Positions 1-6,766 of a stretch of 15,963 nucleotides of DNA are shown here, piece by piece. A program made the position numbers and the translations under genes. Each line of letters begins with the position of its first letter. Within the stretch, counting starts at the first letter, position 1. The stretch lies in assembly GCA_002331025.1 (NCBI GenBank), contig DCYG01000004.1, forward strand, positions 2,131 to 18,093. The letters run 5' to 3'. The notes under the pieces were generated by a model, which saw nothing but the letters and a program-made list of their open reading frames with translations, had not been told where the DNA came from and did no database searches. The stretch is from Firmicutes bacterium UBA2116. GTDB taxonomy: Bacteria > Bacillota > Clostridia > Tissierellales > Sedimentibacteraceae.

Positions 1-34
1 CTTGCAGGATGAACTTTTTCAACAGCCTACCATC

Positions 35-78
35 TTGATGACTTTGTCATCAATCTGAGGGACACATTAAAGTGTCCC
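35..78. repeat. Two adjacent perfect palindromes
   Basis: Two hairpins sit side by side. The first has 8-bp arms (TTGATGAC at 35-42 and GTCATCAA at 46-53) around a 3-base loop. The second has 7-bp arms (GGGACAC at 59-65 and GTGTCCC at 72-78) around ATTAAA. Neither is followed by a T-tract on either strand, so they are not classical terminators. They lie downstream of the amidohydrolase gene, which reads leftwards. Palindromes of this GGGACAC type resemble repetitive extragenic elements that accompany small transposases in clostridia, but that link is from memory and no transposase is in this window. Confidence 0.55.
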
Positions 79-104
79 CCAAATTATTGCCAGACTCCCG
101 CTTT

Positions 105-133
105 TGTCATCCTGAGCGATAGCGAAGGATCTC
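105..133. repeat. Half copy of a dispersed inverted-repeat element
   Basis: This 29-base stretch contains CCTGAGCGATAGCGAAGGAT. The core CTGAGCGAYAGCGAAGGAT recurs at 15494-15513, and the inverted partner arm at 15531-15559 matches this copy at 21 of 29 positions after reverse complementation. Only one arm is present here; the sequence that follows (134-163) shows no second arm. It appears to be a fragment of a multi-copy intergenic element with no coding capacity. Confidence 0.7.
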
Positions 134-163
134 ATTGCTTTATCATCAATAGTCATAAAAAGA

Positions 164-1336
164 TTAATCAAATTTGTTATTTTTATAAACCACTTTCCCA
201 TCAATAATGGTCATTACTGTTTCATAGTCAATATCCAACAACGGATTTCCTTTGAATATAGCTATATCTGCATCTTTTCCAACCTCTATGCTTCCTACTC
301 TGTCAGCAATTCCGGTTATCTGTGCAGGATTGATAGTTATTGCCTTCCATGCTTCTTCCTCAGGCAATCCCGCTTTGACTGCCATACCGGCACACATATT
401 TATATGTTGAATCGGTATAACATTAGAATCAGTAATTATTGCTATTTTTATACCTGCTTCATGCAATATTTTTGGTGTTTCGAAACTTTTATTTTTAAGC
501 TCGTATTTAACTCTTGAACCGAAGGTTGGTCCTATAAAGCACGGTTTCCCTGCTGATTTTAATTCGTCGGCTATCAGATGTCCTTCTGTACAGTGGTCTA
601 ATGTTATATCTAAATCAAATTCCTTAGCTATTCTTAGAGCCGTAAATATATCATCAGTTCTGTGAGCATGAGCTTTTAACGGTATTTCCTTTCTCATAAC
701 AGGCATCAGTGCTTCAAGCTTCAGGTCAAAGTCCGGTTTTTTATCGGGATCTTCCACTGAAGCCTCTAAATCCTCTTTATATTGTTTTGCTTCATATAAT
801 GTTTCTCTTAAAAGTGCTGCAATAGCCATCCTTGTAACAGGTGATTTATGCTGTTCGTCATAAACTCTCTTCGGATTTTCACCAAATGCAATTTTCATGG
901 CAACAGGATCCTTTATAACCATGTCATCGACTCTCTTGCCGTATGTCTTCATAGCAAGGAATGATCCGCCTATAACATTGGCACTGCCGGGTCCCGTTAC
1001 TGCACAGGTAACTCCGCCTTCAATTGCATCTATGAAACCTTGGTCTAATGGATTAATGGCATCAATTGCTCTGAGCTGAGGTGTAATCGGTTCAACTGCT
1101 TCATTGCCGTCCTCGCCTTCAAAGCCGATGCCCTCTTCAAACAAGCCTATATGGCAATGTCCGTCCACAAATCCCGGCGTAACCAACATCCCATTTGCAT
1201 CTATTATTTCTGAATCCTTTGGTATTTCCAAGCCGGTTCCCACGGCTTTTATTTTACCTTCTTCAATAATTATTTGTCCGTTAGGGATGTCTTCTCCTGT
1301 CATTGTCTTTATGTAACCATTTTTAATTACTAACAT
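164..1336 (-). CDS. Amidohydrolase, imidazolonepropionase-like
   Basis: A 390-residue cytoplasmic metal-dependent amidohydrolase. The fold is the usual one: a small N-terminal beta-sandwich part (about 1-55), the barrel, and a closing C-terminal strand segment with the 'GSIEVGKDADIAIF' block near 348-361. Candidate metal ligands are visible: H60 and H62 in the 'VDGHCH' motif, H223 and H225 in 'KAHAHR', H248 in 'LDHC', and D303 in 'ITDSN'. The start ATG follows GGAGG at a 7-base distance. The gene lies 18 bases downstream of trpS on the same strand, so the two are probably cotranscribed. The family hydrolyses cyclic amides and related C-N bonds; the substrate cannot be read from sequence. No histidine-degradation genes are nearby, so a role as true imidazolonepropionase is unlikely. 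Confidence 0.88.
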   Translation of the reverse strand: MLVIKNGYIKTMTGEDIPNGQIIIEEGKIKAVGTGLEIPKDSEIIDANGMLVTPGFVDGHCHIGLFEEGIGFEGEDGNEAVEPITPQLRAIDAINPLDQGFIDAIEGGVTCAVTGPGSANVIGGSFLAMKTYGKRVDDMVIKDPVAMKIAFGENPKRVYDEQHKSPVTRMAIAALLRETLYEAKQYKEDLEASVEDPDKKPDFDLKLEALMPVMRKEIPLKAHAHRTDDIFTALRIAKEFDLDITLDHCTEGHLIADELKSAGKPCFIGPTFGSRVKYELKNKSFETPKILHEAGIKIAIITDSNVIPIQHINMCAGMAVKAGLPEEEAWKAITINPAQITGIADRVGSIEVGKDADIAIFKGNPLLDIDYETVMTIIDGKVVYKNNKFD

Positions 1337-1354
1337 ACTTCCTCCAAATACATA

Positions 1355-2353
1355 TTATTTAGGTAAAAAGCCAACCTTTTTAGATACTTTTCTAAGTGTT
1401 TTTCTTGCTGTTGCCTCTGCTTTTTCTGCACCACTTTGATAGATTTTCTCTAAGTAATCTTTATTTTTCAATAAATAATCAATTTTTTCCTGTATCGGTC
1501 TCAACTCGTTAATAACAACCTCTGCCACATCTTCCTTAAACTGAGCGTAACCTTTACCTTCATAGTCAGCTACAATTTCACTATATGGCTTATGGGTTAT
1601 TTTAGAATAAATATTTAATAAATTTTTGATTCCCGGTTGTTCATCAGTATATTTAACTACTCCTATAGAATCTGTTACCGACCTTTTGAACTTTCTTCTT
1701 ATTAAATCAACATCATCAGAAAGCAATATGTATGCATTCTCATTAGAATCTGATTTAGACATTTTACTTAACGGTTCCTGCAGACTCATTATTTTAGCGC
1801 CTTCCTTTTCTATGAAGGGTTCGGGAATTTTAAAGGTTTCACTGAATCTGTTATTAAATCGCGTAGCAATATCTCTTGTAATTTCCAGGTGCTGTCTCTG
1901 GTCCTCCCCTACAGGCACCAAATCTGCCTGATAAAGAAGAATATCTGCCGCCATTAAAACAGGATACGTAAATAGGCCTGCAGTAATGGCATTGTGATCA
2001 AGCTTCTTGGATTTATCCTTAAACTGAGTCATTCTTCCTAATTCACCATAGTATGAAAAGCAATTTAAAATCCAGCTTAGCTCTGCATGTGCCGAAACAT
2101 GTGATTGTATAAATAATGTTACTTGTTCGGGGTCAATGCCTGCTGCTATATAATTTGCAAGTACTTCAAATGTATTTTTTCTTAAATCCTTTGGTTCCTT
2201 CGGAACTGTTATAGCATGCATATCTACCACACAATAATAGCTGTCATATTCGCTTTGAAGCTTAACCCAGTTTTTCAGTGCTCCTAAATAGTTCCCGAGA
2301 GTAAGTGAGCCTGACGGCTGCATACCGCTGAATATCACCTTTTTATTTTCCAT
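1355..2353 (-). CDS. trpS: Tryptophanyl-tRNA synthetase
   Basis: A class I aminoacyl-tRNA synthetase that charges tRNA-Trp with tryptophan using ATP. The 332-residue length is normal for bacterial TrpS. The N-terminal signature 'GMQPSGSLTLGNYLG' (residues 10-24) carries the TLGN variant of the HIGH motif. The central 'MAADILLYQADLVPVGEDQ' segment (134-152) is typical of the tryptophan pocket region, and KMSKS is intact at 197-201. An in-frame extension to 2410 lacks a ribosome binding site, whereas the ATG at 2353 follows GGAGG, so I chose 2353. The gene has its own consensus promoter and a leader hairpin with T-tract, and it reads into the amidohydrolase gene. No T-box leader of the kind common for such genes is seen; there is no room for one. 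Confidence 0.96.
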   Translation of the reverse strand: MENKKVIFSGMQPSGSLTLGNYLGALKNWVKLQSEYDSYYCVVDMHAITVPKEPKDLRKNTFEVLANYIAAGIDPEQVTLFIQSHVSAHAELSWILNCFSYYGELGRMTQFKDKSKKLDHNAITAGLFTYPVLMAADILLYQADLVPVGEDQRQHLEITRDIATRFNNRFSETFKIPEPFIEKEGAKIMSLQEPLSKMSKSDSNENAYILLSDDVDLIRRKFKRSVTDSIGVVKYTDEQPGIKNLLNIYSKITHKPYSEIVADYEGKGYAQFKEDVAEVVINELRPIQEKIDYLLKNKDYLEKIYQSGAEKAEATARKTLRKVSKKVGFLPK

Positions 2354-2389
2354 TGCTATCCTCCGTATATGAATTGTTATCCTGTATAT

Positions 2390-2425
2390 AAAAAGAACTT
2401 TCTTCCACAATGGAGCAGAAAGCTC
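2390..2425 (-). terminator. Hairpin with T-tract in the trpS leader
   Basis: Read on the minus strand, a stem of GAGCTTTCT against AGAAAGTTC (one G-U pair) continues after a 2-base bulge as TCCA against TGGA around a TTG loop, followed directly by TTTTT. This has the form of an intrinsic terminator. It lies between the trpS promoter and start codon, starting only about 10 bases after the predicted transcription start. It may end readthrough from the diguanylate cyclase gene, attenuate trpS, or act as a 5' stabilising stem. Confidence 0.65.
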
Positions 2426-2440
2426 TCTAGTACTTTTTTG

Positions 2441-2469
2441 ATTATACTACAGCGTTTTTTATTTGTCAA
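2441..2469 (-). promoter_or_regulatory. Consensus sigma-A promoter for trpS
   Basis: On the minus strand TTGACA (2469-2464) and TATAAT (2446-2441) are separated by exactly 17 bases, a perfect consensus match. The predicted transcript starts near 2434, giving a leader of about 80 bases before the trpS ATG at 2353. Confidence 0.88.
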
Positions 2470-2484
2470 AAATACTTTAAACAG

Positions 2485-3735
2485 CTACATCATATATTTT
2501 ATACAATTTCTTCCGCACTTTTTTGCTTCATACATCATGCTGTCCGCTTTTTGTATCATCATATCTGCTGTATCTCCCGGCGCATATTCTACTACTCCAA
2601 AGCTGCCAGTAAATCTGTCAACATTTGGAATTTCAATTTTACTGATACCTAATCGCAAATCTTCCAACAGTACACCGGAATTAACTATAGGTGTATCAGC
2701 CAGTAATATCATAAATTCCTCACCGCCCCAGCGTGCAAGACAATCAGCTTTACGTATCCTTTTCTTTATATAGTCGGTTATACTTTGCAGAACCAAATCA
2801 CCTATGCTATGACCATATTTGTCATTTATTGTTTTAAATCTATCGATATCTAACATTGCAATCGAAAAAACTCTTCCCGTTCTTTTCGAGCGTTCAATTT
2901 CTTCTTCCAGTCTGGTTACAAAAAATCTTCTGTTATAAGTATTTGTTAAATAGTCTGTTACGGATAACTTTTCTAATTCCTCTCTTGCTTTGATTCTATC
3001 GCTTATGTCACGGAAAATTCCTACAAAATAATCTTTATCATTAATCTTTAGCGTTGAAGCAGAAACCTCAGCATCAAAAACTTGTCCGTTTTTATGCTTG
3101 ATTTTTAATTCTTTTACCTTTTTATCTGCAAATAAGTCATCAATAATACCATTCTTATTCATGCTTTCAAAATCATCGGTTACTGTAAGCTCATGAAGCT
3201 CTTTACCCAGCATCTCATCCTTTGTATAGCCAAACAACCGAACTGCGGCAGGATTCCAAAGAGACACATATCCTTTGTCATCCGTCATAATCATACCGTC
3301 CTGGACAGAATTAATTACGGCATTTAAAATAGATTCCTTCTGCTTAATTTCAGATTTAACATCATGCAGCTTTAAAGCCATTTCAATTGTAGCAAGTAAG
3401 GCAGTATTATCCATTCCCTTTTCTATAAAACCGTAGGCACTGATATTTCTTATTTGATTAATTATTGTGTCAGAAGCATTAGCCGTAAGAAATATTATAG
3501 GCAGCTCTTTATGGTTATTTATGATTTTAGCTGCTTCTATGCCATTCATCTCACCTGCTAATTCTATATCCATAAGTATCAAATCCCAAGCTGAATGACC
3601 GCATACTATTTCTACTGCATCTTCACCGGTTGTGACGCTATCTATTTCAAAACCGTTCTTTTTTAAATAATCTCCTACTACTGCTGTTATAAAACGACTA
3701 TCTTCTACTAACAGTATCTTTTTGCCGGTATGCAT
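2485..3735 (-). CDS. REC-PAS-GGDEF diguanylate cyclase
   Basis: A 416-residue cytoplasmic response regulator predicted to make cyclic di-GMP from two GTP. The receiver domain (about 5-122) has acidic residues E11 and D12, phosphoacceptor D56 and conserved K106. A PAS domain follows (about 134-245, with 'GMIMTDDKGYVSLWNPAA'). The GGDEF domain (about 258-416) has an intact active-site GGEEF at 337-341 and an RKAD inhibitory-site motif (RxxD) at 328-331, five residues before it, so product feedback is likely. An in-frame start at 3759 has no ribosome binding site, while the ATG at 3735 follows AAGGTGAG, so I chose 3735. It lies 35 bases downstream of the CobS-like gene and is probably cotranscribed with it. 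No partner histidine kinase is adjacent. Confidence 0.93.
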   Translation of the reverse strand: MHTGKKILLVEDSRFITAVVGDYLKKNGFEIDSVTTGEDAVEIVCGHSAWDLILMDIELAGEMNGIEAAKIINNHKELPIIFLTANASDTIINQIRNISAYGFIEKGMDNTALLATIEMALKLHDVKSEIKQKESILNAVINSVQDGMIMTDDKGYVSLWNPAAVRLFGYTKDEMLGKELHELTVTDDFESMNKNGIIDDLFADKKVKELKIKHKNGQVFDAEVSASTLKINDKDYFVGIFRDISDRIKAREELEKLSVTDYLTNTYNRRFFVTRLEEEIERSKRTGRVFSIAMLDIDRFKTINDKYGHSIGDLVLQSITDYIKKRIRKADCLARWGGEEFMILLADTPIVNSGVLLEDLRLGISKIEIPNVDRFTGSFGVVEYAPGDTADMMIQKADSMMYEAKKCGRNCIKYMM

Positions 3736-3770
3736 AATCTCACCTTTCAAAATTATCAATAAAATTAATA

Positions 3771-4472
3771 TTATAAATACATCATATACGTTATTATCAA
3801 AAACAGAACCTGCGTTATTTCTATTATGAAGCCTTCAAATGATTCTGTTATTTTGCCGATTTTTTTATCAAATAAGCTTATTGCTATTCCTGTAATCATA
3901 TATGTCAATGACAAGGAAATAATTAAACGATAGTTAAAAATTACAGTCAATAAAAATGAAATTACAAATGCAAAAATAATATGATGTTTTTCACAGTGTT
4001 TCATAACAGATGTATCTTCTTTATTGCTTTTAATGATAAAGCTCAATATAATAAGGTTCGAATATCCCGCAAGGGGCATAATTATCAAGCCGGTTGCAGG
4101 AATAATTCCAATTAATGAAAAATACAATAAATTTATTAATATTATACCGATCATACCGGTTGTTTGATCATTGCTGTCCTTGGTCTTTAAAAGAAAATTC
4201 AATGTAGCATATGTATCTTTTATATTAACTGATTTTGTAATTATATTTAAATAAATTAAAATTAATACACCAATAAAAAAGCTGTCATAAAAAAATTTTA
4301 GACCAGCTATAAAAAACGCAGCAAAACCAATGACGAATCCTATCAGTGGTAAAACAAGAATGCCGCTTTTGTAATCCTCATCAGTTGTATCTGCATATAT
4401 GGTAATATTGATGCAAGTATATTTTTTAAGCATTAGTATAATGCCGATAACAATACTTCTTAAGTCAAACAT
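3771..4472 (-). CDS. CobS-family membrane protein with decayed motifs
   Basis: A 233-residue polytopic membrane protein. CobS is the membrane enzyme that joins adenosylcobinamide-GDP to alpha-ribazole in the last steps of cobalamin synthesis. The CobS pattern can be followed along the whole length: the N-terminal 'MLKKYTCINI' with 'YKSGILVLPLIGFVIG' (residues 14-49), and the C-terminal 'FDKKIGKITESFEGFIIEIT' (201-220), which parallels the family's KK.GG.TGD..GA..E block. The key residues, however, are gone. The family's HLDG-ADT-DG stretch reads NIKDTYATLNFL (83-94), and TGD reads TES (208-210). No other cobalamin genes are nearby. I infer a non-catalytic or repurposed CobS paralogue; a simple uncharacterised membrane protein is the fallback. 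The start follows GAGGGTGG, and the diguanylate cyclase gene follows 35 bases later. Confidence 0.62.
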   Translation of the reverse strand: MFDLRSIVIGIILMLKKYTCINITIYADTTDEDYKSGILVLPLIGFVIGFAAFFIAGLKFFYDSFFIGVLILIYLNIITKSVNIKDTYATLNFLLKTKDSNDQTTGMIGIILINLLYFSLIGIIPATGLIIMPLAGYSNLIILSFIIKSNKEDTSVMKHCEKHHIIFAFVISFLLTVIFNYRLIISLSLTYMITGIAISLFDKKIGKITESFEGFIIEITQVLFLIITYMMYL

Positions 4473-4495
4473 AGTCCACCCTCATTGTTTTTGCC

Positions 4496-4504
4496 ATTAT
4501 ATCA
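4496..4504 (-). promoter_or_regulatory. Extended -10 promoter element for the CobS-like gene
   Basis: On the minus strand the sequence TGATATAAT (TG-n-TATAAT) occurs 24 bases before the CobS-like start codon. There is no good -35 box; the upstream region is the GC-rich palindrome at 4498-4562, whose outer arm overlaps this element. Confidence 0.4.
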
Positions 4505-4562
4505 TATCTGAGCCGAGTGCAGCGCAAGCTCGCTTGCATTGCCGAGGCGATGGTATGATATA
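4498..4562. repeat. 65-bp imperfect palindrome with GC-rich centre
   Basis: The outer 9-bp arms TATATCATA (4498-4506) and TATGATATA (4554-4562) are perfect complements. The centre holds GCAAG-CTCG-CTTGC, a 5-bp stem with a tetraloop, and the remaining arm sequence pairs only partly. The interior is much more G+C-rich than its surroundings. It lies in the 139 bases between two minus-strand genes and has no T-tract directly after it on either strand. It looks like an inserted repeat unit rather than a terminator. Confidence 0.55.
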
Positions 4563-4611
4563 TATAATATATCACAAAAAGAGTTATTATTAAAATATAA
4601 ATTATTATATG

Positions 4612-5877
4612 TTACAAGAAATTGTATAATCTCATCAACATTAAATATGACTCCTGATAAGTGCAATTTTTAAAGGGTTTAAAGCTGGTGCCGTTTCCCT
4701 TTAATAATCCGTTGCTTGAAACATAATAAATAAATAATCTTTCCGATTCACTTACACTTGAAATATCATCAAATTCAACTGTTTTATAATCAGAAATATC
4801 CTTATTTAACTTATTGCTGACATAACCAAAAAACTTAGCTATTTCTAATCGTGTTATATAGTTATCTTCATCAGCATCATACACGTCTATATTAACATAT
4901 GCTTCTCCCTTTAACGGGTCCAGACTCGTATATTCTTCCTTTTCAACTATACCGAACGTATTTGAAAAGCTTTCTTTACCTATTTTTTTCTCAATAATAC
5001 TGAAGGTTAAATTATAAAAATCTTTTTTCGTTATATATGATCTGTATATTCCTTCATATTCATCTGGTATTAAGGAAGCTGTCTCCATCTTTTCAATCGT
5101 TTCTCTCGCCCATTCATCCGGTTTTTGAGGTAATGCTTCATTCCAAAGATTTGTTTCTTTTGTTACGGACGAAAAACTCTGTTCTGCTGCATTAGATAAT
5201 AACTCGATTTTCTTATGTATAATCGTAAAGTTCCCGTCATTAATATTTCTAAGTTTGTCGGGATGGATTTCAGTATACCAAATCAAATTAGCAACCTCCT
5301 CCTTAAAAGAAGAAGCCGCATGTTTATTTAAAAATATATTTTCATAGCCTTCAGTCCAAGCACCGTAATTATACCCTGAATTTAATTTTTCAAATTCACT
5401 TTTTAATTTATCGTATCCATATATTTCAAATATGTAATCGCTTATAAAATGACCTGTTTCATAAATAAACCCTTCTTCCGAAGCAACACATGAATTTCTG
5501 TATAGGTTATTTTGCAATGTATTTATATAAATATTTGCAGATGAATCACTCATTACATATTCTGAAAATAAGTCGCTGATTTTTTCTGTTTTATTAACAA
5601 TAATATTGGTGCTGATTTCTTTTTTAGCATAATAATCTGTTATTTCTTTAATTAAGCCGTCAGGGAATCTGCTTAGACCCTTGTCCAGCACTATCAAACA
5701 ATCATTATAATTTATGTTGCCATCCTTATCCTGTATTGTTACTTTAATGCCGTATGTACTCTCTAAAGCGTCAATCAATTTATCTGCATTAACAGGTTCT
5801 TCGGTTGCTCCGTAAGCTTGTATACTAAAAAAACAAATCAATAATGAAATAATCAGTACTATTTTTATCTTCATCAT
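4612..5877 (-). CDS. Secreted SLH-like protein with decayed metallopeptidase core
   Basis: A 421-residue exported protein. Residues 1-24 form a signal peptide ('KIKIVLIISLLICFFSIQAYGA'-like, lysine-rich start then hydrophobic core). The middle (about 60-225) follows the layout of a secreted zinc metallopeptidase domain: 'SRFPDGLIKEI' at 69-79, YETGH at 139-143 where HExxH is expected, and 'AASSFKEEVANL' at 187-198 where the third, glutamate, ligand usually sits. The first histidine ligand is replaced by Y139, so catalysis is doubtful. The C-terminal part (about 252-421) resembles SLH modules, for example 'EWARETIEKM' at 255-264 and 'NGLLKGNGTSFKPF' at 389-402, suggesting attachment to the cell wall. 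The ATG at 5877 has GAGG six bases upstream, while the in-frame TTG at 5889 has no such site. It has its own promoter and is transcribed alone. Confidence 0.72.
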   Translation of the reverse strand: MMKIKIVLIISLLICFFSIQAYGATEEPVNADKLIDALESTYGIKVTIQDKDGNINYNDCLIVLDKGLSRFPDGLIKEITDYYAKKEISTNIIVNKTEKISDLFSEYVMSDSSANIYINTLQNNLYRNSCVASEEGFIYETGHFISDYIFEIYGYDKLKSEFEKLNSGYNYGAWTEGYENIFLNKHAASSFKEEVANLIWYTEIHPDKLRNINDGNFTIIHKKIELLSNAAEQSFSSVTKETNLWNEALPQKPDEWARETIEKMETASLIPDEYEGIYRSYITKKDFYNLTFSIIEKKIGKESFSNTFGIVEKEEYTSLDPLKGEAYVNIDVYDADEDNYITRLEIAKFFGYVSNKLNKDISDYKTVEFDDISSVSESERLFIYYVSSNGLLKGNGTSFKPFKNCTYQESYLMLMRLYNFL

Positions 5878-5907
5878 AATATACCTCAATTGTCGTTATA
5901 TTAAAAA

Positions 5908-5936
5908 ATTATAACACACAGTTAAAATTTAATCAA
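5908..5936 (-). promoter_or_regulatory. Sigma-A promoter for the SLH-like gene
   Basis: On the minus strand TTGATT (5936-5931) and TATAAT (5913-5908) are 17 bases apart, and TG precedes the -10 box with one base between (TGTTATAAT). The start codon is about 30 bases downstream of the -10 box. Confidence 0.8.
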
Positions 5937-5996
5937 CAAAAAACTTGTAAACGTTTCCTCTTAAATTCAAAAAATATGTCAATAATTGCTTTTTTA

Positions 5997-6010
5997 TGAT
6001 ATACTATAAT
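5997..6010 (+). promoter_or_regulatory. Possible extended -10 promoter for rlmH
   Basis: TG-A-TATACT lies at 5997-6005, and an overlapping TATAAT lies at 6005-6010. Neither has a convincing -35 box at the right distance. The rlmH start is about 40 bases downstream. Confidence 0.35.
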
Positions 6011-6048
6011 TAATAAAACAAATAATCATGTTTCAAATAAGGTGAATT

Positions 6049-6528
6049 ATGAAAATAACAATTATATCCGCAGGAAAAATAAAAGAAAGGTTTTTTATTG
6101 ATGCCATCAGCGAATACACAAAACGACTATCAAAGTTCTGTAAGCTGACAGAAGAAATAATACCTGACGAAAGAGCTGATGACACCTATTCTAAGGCAGA
6201 AATAGAACAGGTAAAAATCAAGGAAGGTATAAAAATAATTAACAGCATACCTAAAAATTCATTTGTTATCATTATGGATATAAAGGGAAAACAACTCAGT
6301 TCCGAAGAATTAGCCGATAAAATAAACAATTTAGGTATCAGTGGTGTTTCGGATATAACCTTTATCATCGGAGGCAGCAACGGTCTATCAGAAGATGTAA
6401 TAAAAAAAGCTGACTTTAAGCTGTCATTTTCTAAAATGACATTTCCTCATCAGCTGTTTAAAATCATATTATTGGAGCAAATATACCGTGCGTTCAAAAT
6501 AAATGCAGGCGAGGCTTATCATAAGTAG
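6049..6528 (+). CDS. rlmH: 23S rRNA pseudouridine-1915 N3-methyltransferase RlmH
   Basis: A SPOUT-class methyltransferase that uses S-adenosylmethionine to methylate the pseudouridine at position 1915 in helix 69 of 23S rRNA, acting on assembled ribosomes. The 159-residue length is exactly typical. Seen in the sequence are the N-terminal 'MKITIISAGKIKERFF', the knotted cofactor-binding core 'FIIGGSNGLSEDV' (105-117), 'FPHQLFKIILLEQIYRAFKI' (132-151) and the conserved C-terminal tail ending in YHK that contributes to the active site. The ATG follows AAGGTGA at a good distance. It is transcribed alone, divergently from the SLH-like gene. Bases 6537-6568 form a weak 7-bp stem (AATAAAG against CTTTATT) that may be its terminator. 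Confidence 0.97.
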   Translation: MKITIISAGKIKERFFIDAISEYTKRLSKFCKLTEEIIPDERADDTYSKAEIEQVKIKEGIKIINSIPKNSFVIIMDIKGKQLSSEELADKINNLGISGVSDITFIIGGSNGLSEDVIKKADFKLSFSKMTFPHQLFKIILLEQIYRAFKINAGEAYHK

Positions 6529-6574
6529 GGTATGGCAATAAAGAAATGTTTTTAGCTTATCCTTTATTTTATTA

Positions 6575-6603
6575 TTGATTTTTCTTAATAATTAGGATAT
6601 AAT
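6575..6603 (+). promoter_or_regulatory. Promoter of the candidate antitoxin RNA
   Basis: TTGATT (6575-6580) and TATAAT (6598-6603) are separated by 17 bases. No plus-strand protein gene follows; instead a strong hairpin with T-tract comes about 90 bases later, so the promoter most likely drives a short RNA. Confidence 0.72.
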
Positions 6604-6609
6604 TTACAT

Positions 6610-6697
6610 AAGATAAAGAATAGGCAGTTGGCTATGGCTGACTTTACTTAAAAAATGTTTTAATTACCCTGTTGCCGCAGGGTAATTACTTTTTTTG
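6610..6697 (+). ncRNA. Candidate antitoxin RNA, about 88 bases
   Basis: The boundaries follow from the promoter at 6575-6603 and the terminator hairpin at 6661-6696. No open reading frame with a ribosome binding site is seen. The RNA can form a small 5' stem, CAGTT-GGCTAT-GGCTG (6625-6640, two G-U pairs), then the long terminator stem. Its last roughly 12 bases are antisense to the end of the toxin coding region, and the terminator stem is shared with the toxin mRNA read in the opposite direction. This matches the arrangement of known type I loci in which both RNAs converge on one terminator. Expression has to be shown by RNA data. Confidence 0.5.
6661..6696. terminator. Strong shared hairpin terminator
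   Basis: An 11-bp perfect stem (TAATTACCCTG at 6661-6671 and CAGGGTAATTA at 6678-6688) encloses TTGCCG. On the plus strand it is followed by one C and seven T residues, ideal for termination. On the minus strand it is followed by AAAACATTTTTT, a delayed T-tract, so it could also end the toxin transcript. The toxin stop codon lies inside the stem. Confidence 0.85.
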
Positions 6698-6766
6698 TCC
6701 ATTTATGATAACTGCTACTAACATTGCAAATGCAATCATTAGTGAAACAGCCTCGTATGTAGACAT
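6686..6766 (-). CDS. Holin-like type I toxin peptide, 26 residues
   Basis: A tiny membrane peptide, MSTYEAVSLMIAFAMLVAVI followed by a polar end with two lysines. It closely matches the putative holin-like toxin family of Firmicutes, whose members start with M-[ST]-x-Y-[ED]-A-[LIV]-[ST]-L-M-I-[AS]-F and end in basic residues after one hydrophobic helix (here about residues 8-21). These peptides damage the membrane when overproduced and are held in check by an antisense RNA. The start is fixed by a strong ribosome binding site, GGGAGGTGA, five bases before the ATG. The leader is about 75 bases long and contains a second GGAGG-like site (AAAGGAGG on the minus strand, ending at 6796). The gene is too short for usual gene callers. 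Confidence 0.85.
   Translation of the reverse strand: MSTYEAVSLMIAFAMLVAVIINGQKK

Noticed and set aside
2353..2485. T-box riboswitch for trpS
   Set aside because: The promoter lies only about 80 bases before the start codon. There is no room for the specifier stem and no antiterminator motif of the T-box type.
2369..2773. Plus-strand 134-residue frame over the trpS leader and the end of the GGDEF gene
   Set aside because: It has no ribosome binding site and is antisense to a domain with clear GGDEF motifs. Its hydrophobic composition is a by-product of A+T-rich antisense sequence.
3771..4472. Calling the membrane protein a working adenosylcobinamide-GDP ribazoletransferase
   Set aside because: The family outline fits, but the conserved acidic and histidine residues needed for activity are missing and no cobalamin genes are near, so I do not assign cobS.
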